NCBI RefSeq assembly: GCF_024347395.1
Contig: NZ_AP025472.1
Coordinates: 1,860,001 to 1,924,000 of the forward strand
Direction of reading: 5' to 3'
Origin: Vibrio cortegadensis
GTDB lineage: Bacteria; Pseudomonadota; Gammaproteobacteria; Enterobacterales; Vibrionaceae
Length of the DNA: 64,000 nucleotides
Of the stretch, positions 16,358 through 23,761 are shown piece after piece (positions within the stretch are counted from its first letter, which is position 1; each line of letters begins with the position of its first letter). Position numbers and translations under genes: made by a program. The notes beneath the pieces are model-generated. The model was not told the DNA's origin and ran no database searches. It saw only the letters and a program-made list of their open reading frames with translations.

Positions 16358-17491
16358 TTACTTAACCGACCATTGTGACAATGAACGTTTAAAGTCTTCA
16401 TAACCAAATTCATTCAGCATCTGAACCTCACCATTGCTGCGCTCGCAATAGATTGATGGCATTTTAAGGCCATTGAACCAGTTCAGTTTCACCATGGTGT
16501 AACCTGCACTGTCCAACAGATGCAGCTTTTGACCAATGTTCAGTGGCTCGTCAAAGCTTGCTTCACAGAACTGGTCGCCTGCAAGGCACGAACATGAACC
16601 AATCACATAATCATGGCTACCACTTTCAGACGCTTCTAATACTGATGCTGGCTCGTTATAGATAAGCGTATCAAGACGGTGTGCCTCAGTAGCTGAATCC
16701 ACAATCGCCGTTTTTTTACCATTCTCAACAATATCCACAACGGTAACCACGAGATCCGTTGTTTTGGTGATAATCGCTTCACCTGGCTCAAGATACAGTT
16801 GTACACCATGACGCTCTGCAAACTCTTTTAATGCTAAGCCTAACGTATCTATATCGTAGTCTGGCCACGTGAAGAAAACACCACCACCTAAACTCACCCA
16901 CTCTAGCTCATCAAGGTATTTTCCGAATTGAAGCGAGATTGAGTCAAGTAACCCTTTGAATGCAGTAACACTTTTATTCTCACAGTTCATATGGAACATG
17001 ACACCATTCAGTGAGTCAAAAACGGCAGGATTGATTTGATCTGCCTGGACACCTAAACGTGAAAACTGACGCGCAGGATTGGCTAGATCTTGTCCTGCAT
17101 AGCTCACTCCCGGATTTAAACGCAGCCCAATTGATGCTTTGCCTTCTACAATATGACGGTACGCAGCCAACTGGCTCTGGGAATTAAAGATCATTTTATC
17201 GCAAATATCAGCGACTTCACGCACGTCATCTTCACTGTAGCCCACACTATAAGCATGAGTTTCTCCACCAAAGGTCTCATGTCCAAGCTTCACTTCATAT
17301 GGACCGCTACTGGTTGTCCCATCAAGATAGGGTTTGATAAGATCAAACACGCCCCACGTAGAAAAGCATTTCAAAGCCAATACTAACTTAACGCCTGAAA
17401 TATCTTTCAAGTACTTCGCTTTTTCCAAATTTGCAACTAGCTTACTCTCATCAATTATAAAGTAAGGGGTTTTCAATTCACTCTTCTGCAT
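16358..17491 (-). CDS. nspC: Carboxynorspermidine decarboxylase
   Basis: PLP enzyme that makes norspermidine from carboxynorspermidine, the last step of this pathway, in the cytoplasm. 377 aa from ATG 17491; a TTG at 17518 would add nine residues without family support. An alanine-racemase-fold (type III PLP) decarboxylase, with the PLP lysine at residue 41 (LALKCFSTWG), HMNCENK and the glycine-rich WVSLGGGVFFT phosphate-binding segment, plus the CEASFDEPL region of the active-site cysteine loop. Last gene of a dat-ddc, synthase, nspC operon, 72 bp after the synthase, with a hairpin between. NspC is needed for normal biofilm formation in V. cholerae. Confidence 0.97.
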   Translation of the reverse strand: MQKSELKTPYFIIDESKLVANLEKAKYLKDISGVKLVLALKCFSTWGVFDLIKPYLDGTTSSGPYEVKLGHETFGGETHAYSVGYSEDDVREVADICDKMIFNSQSQLAAYRHIVEGKASIGLRLNPGVSYAGQDLANPARQFSRLGVQADQINPAVFDSLNGVMFHMNCENKSVTAFKGLLDSISLQFGKYLDELEWVSLGGGVFFTWPDYDIDTLGLALKEFAERHGVQLYLEPGEAIITKTTDLVVTVVDIVENGKKTAIVDSATEAHRLDTLIYNEPASVLEASESGSHDYVIGSCSCLAGDQFCEASFDEPLNIGQKLHLLDSAGYTMVKLNWFNGLKMPSIYCERSNGEVQMLNEFGYEDFKRSLSQWSVK

Positions 17492-17518
17492 CTTTATATC
17501 ACTATTTAAATCGAACAA

Positions 17519-17540
17519 AGCCGATGCTCAACATCGGCTT
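17519..17540 (-). other. Intercistronic hairpin before nspC
   Basis: Stem AGCCGATG/CATCGGCT with a 5- or 6-nt loop, in the leftward transcript between the synthase stop and nspC. Only TTTG follows, so it may be a partial terminator or an RNA-stability element. Confidence 0.65.
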
Positions 17541-17563
17541 GGAAGCAAATAATCTCTCAGTGA

Positions 17564-18808
17564 TTATTTAAGAATATTGATATGCGGTTGACCGGGCTCT
17601 AGCTCTTGAACATGCCAATCTAGACCGATTTCAGGCATTGTTGCTAGGAACGGGTCTGGGTTTAGCTGTTCCATGTTGAACACGCCTTTGTCAGCCCATT
17701 CGCCACGGAAGAATTGCAGTGCTGCCGTGATCGCTGGTACACCAGTCGTGTATGAAATCGCTTGGTGCTCTACATCTTCATAAGCCACTTCGTGGTCTGC
17801 ATTATTGTAGATGAACACACTACGCTCTTTGCCATCTTTCTTACCTTGAACCCACGTACCGATACACGTTAAGCCAGTGTATCCCGGAGCAAGTGAGGTT
17901 GGGTCTGGCAGTAGTGCTTTAAGTACATGCAGAGGTTGAACAACCGTACCATCATGCAAAGTCAGTGGATCTGGGCTCAATAAGCCAATGTCACGCATGC
18001 AATTGAAGTAGTTCAGGTATTTGTCGCCGAATCCCATCCAAAACTCAATACGTTTAGCTGGGATAAACTCTTGCATCGAGCGGACTTCATCATGTGCCAT
18101 TGAGTACACTTTATGACTACCACAATTAGGGAAATCAAATTCCAACATACGAGTGTGGCAAGGGACTTGCTTCCACTCTTCGTTTTCCCAGTAGAAAGAG
18201 TCGCCCTGGATCTCTAACATGTTGGTTTCAGGATCAAAGTTTGTCGCAAACTTCTTACCGTGATCGCCATTGTTAACATCCATGACATCGATGGTGTCAA
18301 TTTCATCGAACAAATGCTTAACCGCATAAGCAGCAAAAACACTCACAACACCAGGATCAAAGCCTGCACCTAAAATGCCAGTAATACCCGCTTTTTCGAA
18401 CTTCTCACGGAAGCCCCACTGCCAATCATAAGCTTGAGGAACTTGTTGCCCTTCAGAACAAAGATCCACCGCCACTGAAGTATCTAAATATGACACCTTA
18501 GCCTGCAAGCACGCTTCCATAATGGTGATATTGACCCACGGAGGACCCGCGTTGATAACCAAATCTGGTTGTACTTCTTTAATTAATGCCACTAACGCTT
18601 CAACATCATCCGCATCGACTGCTCGAGCTTCTAATTTTTTCGATGGATCTTTAAGATTGTTTTTACCTTTGATTGATTCAATGATTTTCTCACACTTCGA
18701 AATGGTGCGTGATGCAATCGTGATATCACCAAGTACTTCATTATTTTGTGCCGCTTTGTGTGCAACAACCCAACCAACGCCACCTGCGCCAATTTGTAAA
18801 ATAGACAT
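17564..18808 (-). CDS. Carboxynorspermidine synthase (saccharopine dehydrogenase family)
   Basis: Condenses diaminopropane with aspartate semialdehyde and reduces the imine with NADPH to give carboxynorspermidine. 414 aa. A Rossmann NAD(P) motif opens the protein (ILQIGAGGVGWVVAHKAA) and the family segment INAGPPWVNITIMEACL follows near residue 85-100. The start overlaps the stop of the upstream dat-ddc by one base (TAATG), so the two are translationally coupled. The upstream enzyme supplies 1,3-diaminopropane, and nspC downstream finishes the pathway. Confidence 0.95.
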   Translation of the reverse strand: MSILQIGAGGVGWVVAHKAAQNNEVLGDITIASRTISKCEKIIESIKGKNNLKDPSKKLEARAVDADDVEALVALIKEVQPDLVINAGPPWVNITIMEACLQAKVSYLDTSVAVDLCSEGQQVPQAYDWQWGFREKFEKAGITGILGAGFDPGVVSVFAAYAVKHLFDEIDTIDVMDVNNGDHGKKFATNFDPETNMLEIQGDSFYWENEEWKQVPCHTRMLEFDFPNCGSHKVYSMAHDEVRSMQEFIPAKRIEFWMGFGDKYLNYFNCMRDIGLLSPDPLTLHDGTVVQPLHVLKALLPDPTSLAPGYTGLTCIGTWVQGKKDGKERSVFIYNNADHEVAYEDVEHQAISYTTGVPAITAALQFFRGEWADKGVFNMEQLNPDPFLATMPEIGLDWHVQELEPGQPHINILK

Positions 18809-21705
18809 TATTTATTTCCTTTTTCTACTAACTCAATGGCTAGTGTTTTAATCTTTGTAAGAAGTGAATCAAAATCTGATAGCGCAAGGCATGGATTCAA
18901 AATGGTAAATTTGAGCGCTGAATGCCCATCAACAACCGTTTCTCCCAACACTGCAACCCCTTTAGTTAGAGCCTCAAGCCTTAGATTTTTATTTAGCTGA
19001 TTCAGATCTATGCAGTTCTTCGGTGTACTACGGAAAAGTACCGTAGAGAGAGAAGGCTCCGCGAGCAATTCAAAATCATTGCTGCCTCGCACTAAATCCG
19101 CAACGTCCAGCGTTTGCGCTAATAGATGATCGTACATTTGACCTAAAACTTGTGGCCCAACGTTTTGCATCGTCATGAAGACTTTTAGCGCATCGAATCT
19201 TTTCGTTGTCGCGATAGATTTATCGACTAAATTAGGTAATTCATCATGCTCACGATTTAGGTAATCAGCGTGATGAAGCAGATATTTAAAGTTCGCTTTA
19301 TCTTTAATTAACACTGCTCCACAACTGATGGTTTGGAAGAACAGTTTATGGAAATCAACACTGACTGAATCAGCACGTTCAATGCCAGATAAACGAGTTT
19401 TTGAACAGCTAAGGATCAGTGCGCCGCCGTAAGCACTATCAACATGAAACCAAATTGAGTGCTGCTGCGCGATATCTGCAAGAGTGCTGAGATCATCAAT
19501 CGCACCGTGGTCGGTGGTTCCCGCTGTTCCTACTAAAGCAAACGGGATCAGCCCTTCAGATTTAAGCTGTTCTATCGTGTCGATGAGTGCATCTGTTTTA
19601 ATCGTGCCGTTAGGATGCGTATCCACACACGCCACTGACTTTTCTCCGAGACCTAATAACGATGCGGATTTCTGAACAGTAAAATGCGACTTGTTGGAAC
19701 ACAAAATACGTAACTTAGACGCATATTCAGGTAGTCCCAACTTTTGAATCGAGTGCTGATCGAACTTGTCGGCAATCCAATCTCGGGCTAATAGAAGCCC
19801 CATAAGGTTGCTCTGAGTGCCACCACTGGTGAAGACCCCATCGGCTTTCTCACCTAAATCGAATTTATCACACACCCAATCTACAACGCGTTGCTCAACA
19901 TATGTTGCTGAAGAGGCTTGATCCCAAGAGTCCATTGATTGATTCAACGCAGCGATGATTGATTCAGCGGCAACAGATGAAAGTAAAGGCGGTGTATGTA
20001 GATGAGCGATGCAATCTGGGTGCTGAACGAATATTGAGTTTTTTGCCACAAGCTCGGCAGTGTCATCAATCACGTCTGCGAGTACTGCATTCTTGCTGTC
20101 CAAATTGACGTTATTGATTGCAGTTTCAAGAGCAAGAGGGTCCATTGCCGAATAGGGTGTTTCTACTTGCTCAAACAAGGATTTCATCGCTTGAGTGGTA
20201 TGATTCATTACCGTTGCAAATTCTTGGCTACCAAATTCACCGGTGTGAATGAAGTGCTTTTTCCATGCTAGGTTTTCAGGCGTATTTGTCACCCCACCGC
20301 CTGATGCAATGATCGCCTCTTCTATTACTTTTAATGCAAAGTCGATCTGCTCAAACGAAATAATCAACGGCGGCAAGAAACGAATTACCGATCCATCACG
20401 TCCGCCTTTTTCGATCATCAACCCACGCTCTAATGCCGCACGTTGAATCGCAAGCGTTAAGTCGCCAGCAGAAGCAGGTTCACCAAATTTATTACGCTCG
20501 CCTGATGGCTGAACAATTTCGAGCCCGAGCATTAAACCTTTTCCGCGAACTTCACCGATGCAATTAACCTTGCTCTGAATTTTTTCAAGCCCTGAGCGTA
20601 AGTACTGCCCTGCAATGTTAGCGTGTTCGACAAGGTTATCTCGCTCAATGATCTCTAGTGCTTTAGCACCAGACACCATAGCTAATTGATTACCACGGAA
20701 TGTTCCAGTATGTTCACCCGCTTTCCAGGTATCGATCTCTTTGCTAAACACTAAGAGAGACATTGGTAAGCCGCCACCAATGGCTTTCGATAAGCAGAGT
20801 ATATCTGGCGTAATTCCCGCCTCTTCAAATGCAAAGCGATGACCAGTTTTACCAACACCACATTGGATCTCATCTAAGATAAGTAAAATTCCATGCTCAA
20901 GAGTAATTCGGCGTAACTCTTTCAGCCAGAATGCAGGGGCAGGAATAACACCGCCTTCACCTTGAACTGGCTCAACAATGATCGCCGCCGGTTTCATGAT
21001 ACCCGCTTCATCATCATTCAATAATCGTTCAATGTATCGAATGCTCTGCTTGGCACCTTCATCGCCGCCAATACCAAAAGGACAGCGCAAATTATATGGG
21101 AATGGCATAAAGTGAACATCAGACATTAAACCTGTTCTACGCGCTTTGGTGCCTAAGTTCCCCATCAGTCCCATGGTTCCGTTAGTCATCCCATGATAGG
21201 CACCACGGAATGCAAACATGGTATTACGACCTGTTGTTTGCTTAGCGAGTTTGATGGCAGCTTCCACAGCATCGGCCCCTGAGGGACCACAAAATTGAAT
21301 CGATGAATTATGTGAAAAATCTTGAGGTAGAAATGCTTTCACCTGTTTGATGAAATGATTTTTAACCTCAGTAGTAATATCTAAAGTTTGATACGGTAAT
21401 CCGGAATCAAGCTGAGATTTCAGTGCTTGATTGATCTCCGGGTGATTATAACCAAGAGCCAAGGTTCCAGCTCCGGCAAGACAATCTAAATAAATTTGAC
21501 CGCGCGTATCTTCAACCAATGCACCAAATGCACGCTTGATTGCAATAGGCAGACGACGAGGATAAGAACGGACTTCTGATTCATGCTCAGCCTGGTCCAG
21601 CAACGCTTGGTCAAGCGTAAGATCATATAGTCCGTCAGTCACCGGGACTTGAATAGAAACTAAGGCATCAACACTCGATGCGTTGATATCAAAAACTGTA
21701 CTCAT
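18808..21705 (-). CDS. L-2,4-diaminobutyrate aminotransferase / decarboxylase fusion
   Basis: 965-aa bifunctional protein. Residues about 1-460 are a class III aminotransferase (ILDEIQCGVGKTG, PLP lysine in CLSKAIGGGLP) that makes 2,4-diaminobutyrate from aspartate semialdehyde and glutamate. Residues about 490-965 are a group II PLP decarboxylase (FTSGGTQSNLMGLLLARDW, HVDSAYGGALILS, PLP lysine in DFHKLFF) that turns it into 1,3-diaminopropane. In other genera dat and ddc are two genes; the fused form is typical of Vibrio. First gene of the norspermidine operon, behind a long hairpin-rich leader. Confidence 0.96.
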   Translation of the reverse strand: MSTVFDINASSVDALVSIQVPVTDGLYDLTLDQALLDQAEHESEVRSYPRRLPIAIKRAFGALVEDTRGQIYLDCLAGAGTLALGYNHPEINQALKSQLDSGLPYQTLDITTEVKNHFIKQVKAFLPQDFSHNSSIQFCGPSGADAVEAAIKLAKQTTGRNTMFAFRGAYHGMTNGTMGLMGNLGTKARRTGLMSDVHFMPFPYNLRCPFGIGGDEGAKQSIRYIERLLNDDEAGIMKPAAIIVEPVQGEGGVIPAPAFWLKELRRITLEHGILLILDEIQCGVGKTGHRFAFEEAGITPDILCLSKAIGGGLPMSLLVFSKEIDTWKAGEHTGTFRGNQLAMVSGAKALEIIERDNLVEHANIAGQYLRSGLEKIQSKVNCIGEVRGKGLMLGLEIVQPSGERNKFGEPASAGDLTLAIQRAALERGLMIEKGGRDGSVIRFLPPLIISFEQIDFALKVIEEAIIASGGGVTNTPENLAWKKHFIHTGEFGSQEFATVMNHTTQAMKSLFEQVETPYSAMDPLALETAINNVNLDSKNAVLADVIDDTAELVAKNSIFVQHPDCIAHLHTPPLLSSVAAESIIAALNQSMDSWDQASSATYVEQRVVDWVCDKFDLGEKADGVFTSGGTQSNLMGLLLARDWIADKFDQHSIQKLGLPEYASKLRILCSNKSHFTVQKSASLLGLGEKSVACVDTHPNGTIKTDALIDTIEQLKSEGLIPFALVGTAGTTDHGAIDDLSTLADIAQQHSIWFHVDSAYGGALILSCSKTRLSGIERADSVSVDFHKLFFQTISCGAVLIKDKANFKYLLHHADYLNREHDELPNLVDKSIATTKRFDALKVFMTMQNVGPQVLGQMYDHLLAQTLDVADLVRGSNDFELLAEPSLSTVLFRSTPKNCIDLNQLNKNLRLEALTKGVAVLGETVVDGHSALKFTILNPCLALSDFDSLLTKIKTLAIELVEKGNK

Positions 21706-22077
21706 ACAAATACCTAAATATATAAGCCCTAAATTACGTTTATATTAGTGTGTAATAATAATTTTAGGGTAGCTAAAGCGCCGGATCTGCATATTGCGGA
21801 TTCGGGAAAACGGTCATTCAACGATGACGAATTTAAACTTCAGGCGATCAAGGTTCTGTAATGATGCTACAGGTTGGAAGTATAAAGCTGATTTTTAAAA
21901 GCAGTTTAATTGAGTTCAATGTTGGGTTTCCCATTAACATGATGCATCGCACCATTAGTATCCCGTCTATTAGTTAAAAGGCTTAACTAATACCTACCCT
22001 ACGCAGTTTCACAATCAGCAGAATGCTCACTACGCGTCTCCCCCAGATTCATTCCGAGATTGGGCGGAAAAGTAACA
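21706..22077 (-). promoter_or_regulatory. Long structured 5' leader of the norspermidine operon (candidate riboregulator)
   Basis: About 370 nt between a predicted promoter and the dat-ddc start hold no credible gene but several stem-loops: a perfect 10-bp stem with a 5-nt loop at 21967-21991 (TATTAGTTAA/TTAACTAATA), a GGG-AAA-CCC-tipped hairpin at 21919-21940, CTGTA/TACAG at 21856-21872, a bulged 8-bp stem near 21788-21808, and CCCTAAATTA/TAATTTTAGGG at 21727-21769, close to the start codon. I do not recognise a known riboswitch (lysine, glycine, SAM, TPP and c-di-GMP-I signatures are not seen). Ligand unknown. Confidence 0.5.
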
Positions 22078-22083
22078 TAAACA

Positions 22084-22112
22084 ATAATGCGATTGCAATT
22101 TTTTAATGACAA
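22084..22112 (-). promoter_or_regulatory. Predicted promoter of the norspermidine operon
   Basis: On the minus strand TTGTCA (22107-22112, 5/6 to -35) and CATTAT (22084-22089, 4/6 to -10) are separated by 17 bp. The start would be near 22077. Assigned by eye. Confidence 0.45.
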
Positions 22113-22242
22113 GGTTGTTAAAACCAACATTCTTTGGACAAATAAAGAGCAGATCATCTTTAGAATAAATTCTTAACCTGTTAACGACAGCGGAAAAAAA
22201 CGGGGATTTCTATCAGGGCAATTTACTTTCTGTCTAATTAAT

Positions 22243-22320
22243 GAGAGCGACACACAAGACCCCTCTCTTCAAAACATTAGGCGTGACCTCACCCTGGGTA
22301 AGGTTGCGCACCCAATCTAT
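22243..22320 (-). pseudogene. Decayed tRNA-Gly copy beyond the tRNA operon terminator
   Basis: The stretch 22284-22309 matches the anticodon arm region of the two intact tRNA-Gly genes at 23 of 26 positions (TGACCTCA...AAGGTTGCGC), and 22244-22253 matches the acceptor end at 9 of 10. T-arm and D-arm are lost. The anticodon stem keeps four of five pairs and the loop would read ACC, also a glycine anticodon. Total span equals one tRNA. It lies outside the transcribed array, so it is probably a dead relic. Confidence 0.6.
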
Positions 22321-22332
22321 TTATTTCAGACG

Positions 22333-22363
22333 AAAAAAAGCCCAATCATTTCTGATCGGGCTT
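22333..22363 (-). terminator. Terminator of the tRNA operon
   Basis: Stem AAGCCCAATCA/TGATCGGGCTT (one G-U pair) with an A7 run on its left, giving a U tract in the leftward transcript. Confidence 0.9.
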
Positions 22364-22371
22364 CTTCAATT

Positions 22372-22447
22372 TGGAGCGATACATCGGGTTCGAACCGATG
22401 ACCTCAACCTTGGCAAGGTTGCGCTCTACCAACTGAGCTAGTATCGC
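22372..22447 (-). tRNA. tRNA-Gly (anticodon GCC)
   Basis: 76 nt including encoded CCA. Acceptor GCGATAC pairs with GTATCGC; D stem GCTC/GAGC; anticodon stem CAACC/GGTTG around TTGCCAA; T-arm ATCGG-TTCGAAC-CCGAT. Identical to the second copy at 22665. Last gene of the array. Confidence 0.97.
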
Positions 22448-22481
22448 ATTGCTGCATTCATAGAATGCAGACTTTTATAGA

Positions 22482-22568
22482 TGGTGCCCCGGGCCGGACT
22501 TGAACCGGCACAGCGCGAACGCCGAGGGATTTTAAATCCCTTGTGTCTACCAATTCCACCACCAGGGC
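22482..22568 (-). tRNA. tRNA-Leu (anticodon UAA)
   Basis: 87 nt with encoded CCA and the long variable arm of class II tRNAs. Acceptor GCCCTGG/CCGGGGC (one G-U), anticodon loop centred on TAA within GGGATTTAAAATCCC. The counterpart in E. coli, leuZ, is also linked to pgsA. Confidence 0.97.
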
Positions 22569-22664
22569 ACGCAATTCTTTATTGCGATGCTCCTAACCAG
22601 TAACTCAATGAAGAGTGGTTAGACACCATCTTATGTATCGTCGCCATAACGCTACATTCAAATT

Positions 22665-22740
22665 TGGAGCGATACATCGGGTTCGAACCGATGACCTCAA
22701 CCTTGGCAAGGTTGCGCTCTACCAACTGAGCTAGTATCGC
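22665..22740 (-). tRNA. tRNA-Gly (anticodon GCC), second copy
   Basis: 76 nt, identical in sequence to the copy at 22372. Lies between tRNA-Cys and tRNA-Leu in the transcript, the place of glyW in E. coli relative to pgsA. Confidence 0.97.
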
Positions 22741-22766
22741 ATTTCATTCTTCTTTAAAAGAGAGAA

Positions 22767-22840
22767 TGGAGGCGCCTCCCGGAGTCGAACCGAGGTCCAC
22801 GGATTTGCAATCCGCTGCATAGCCACTCTGCCAAGGCGCC
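22767..22840 (-). tRNA. tRNA-Cys (anticodon GCA)
   Basis: 74 nt with encoded CCA. Acceptor GGCGCCT/AGGCGCC, anticodon loop in CGGATTGCAAATCCG. First gene of the array after the promoter at 22898-22925; cysT is the E. coli counterpart. Confidence 0.97.
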
Positions 22841-22897
22841 TTTATCACCGTTAAGTTGCTCACTTATTTCGTTGAGCTCCTCTTGGGTACGGGATGC

Positions 22898-22925
22898 ATT
22901 TTACGGATTAGAGCAGTTGAGTCAA
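22898..22925 (-). promoter_or_regulatory. tRNA operon promoter with GC-rich discriminator
   Basis: On the minus strand TTGACT (22920-22925), 16 bp, TAAAAT (22898-22903), then GCATCCCG. An AT-rich stretch upstream could be an UP element. The GC-rich discriminator is typical of stringently controlled stable-RNA promoters. The remaining stretch to the pgsA terminator at 23114 shows nothing further. Confidence 0.75.
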
Positions 22926-23113
22926 CACTATTTTTTCTATTTTCAGACTGTTTGGCTACTAAACATTCAAAACGTGCCAAATTGGTCAGTTTAGTAGCAA
23001 TTAAACCTCCATATTGGAGAAGATAACTGCTAGCAACTTAGAGAGTGAGAGTAAGAAAGTGCATTCTCCTACTCAATCACAGAAGTCATCACCTTAAAAC
23101 CAATAGACTAAAA

Positions 23114-23147
23114 CAAAAAAAGCGAACCCCATTGGTTCGCTTTTTTT
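23114..23147 (-). terminator. Terminator after pgsA
   Basis: Near-perfect stem AAAAAAAGCGAACC/GGTTCGCTTTTTTT with loop CCATT. Works on both strands; it ends the uvrY-uvrC-pgsA transcript. Confidence 0.92.
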
Positions 23148-23157
23148 GTTTTAATTC

Positions 23158-23715
23158 TTAATGATGCTGCTCATCAAGCAAATCATCTTTTGCAGCGGCC
23201 AAATATTGAACCATTGACCAGTAGGTTAAGATGGTCGCAATGTAAAGTGCACCATATCCTACCCAAATCATCCAATCATCATAGCGCCAGATAAGCACCC
23301 AAAGCGCAAACATTTGGGAAACGGTTTTAACTTTACCTACCCACGAAACGGCAACACTTGCTCGTTTACCGATTTCCGCCATCCATTCTCTTAAAGCAGA
23401 GATGATAATTTCACGGCCAATCATAGTTACCGCTGGAATTGTCACCCATATTGAATGGTAGTGCTCAGTCACTAATATCAATGCCGTTGCGACTAAGACC
23501 TTATCTGCCACAGGGTCAATGAATGCCCCGAAACGAGAAGTTTGGCCTAATTTTCGCGCTAGCATACCATCTAACCAATCGGTAAAACCCGCAACCCAAA
23601 ACACCATTGCCGCAGCAAATGGAGCCCATGAATACGGTAGATAGAAAACTACGACAAAGACAGGGATGAGAAATAATCTCAATAACGACAAAATGTTAGG
23701 TATATTAAAACGCAT
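23158..23715 (-). CDS. pgsA: CDP-diacylglycerol-glycerol-3-phosphate 3-phosphatidyltransferase
   Basis: Inner-membrane enzyme that makes phosphatidylglycerol phosphate, first committed step to phosphatidylglycerol and cardiolipin. 185 aa with several membrane helices. The CDP-alcohol phosphotransferase motif D-x2-DG-x2-AR-x8-G-x3-D-x3-D is seen as DWLDGMLARKLGQTSRFG then AFIDPVADK. It follows uvrC by 46 bp, with the tRNA array downstream, exactly the E. coli order uvrY-uvrC-pgsA-tRNAs. Confidence 0.97.
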   Translation of the reverse strand: MRFNIPNILSLLRLFLIPVFVVVFYLPYSWAPFAAAMVFWVAGFTDWLDGMLARKLGQTSRFGAFIDPVADKVLVATALILVTEHYHSIWVTIPAVTMIGREIIISALREWMAEIGKRASVAVSWVGKVKTVSQMFALWVLIWRYDDWMIWVGYGALYIATILTYWSMVQYLAAAKDDLLDEQHH

Positions 23716-23761
23716 ATTATTAGGCTCTTATCAATTGCGCCTTCATGTTGCGGGATTTTTG

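Noticed and set aside
21856..21872. CTGTA/TACAG palindrome as a LexA site
   Set aside because: Spacing is CTGT-N9-ACAG, one base too long for LexA.
21706..22077. Lysine, glycine, SAM or c-di-GMP-I riboswitch
   Set aside because: Their conserved core strings are not present.
22241..22441. Open frame of 66 codons across the tRNA terminator and tRNA-Gly
   Set aside because: It reads through a tRNA gene, a terminator and the tRNA relic on the opposite strand; no binding site.
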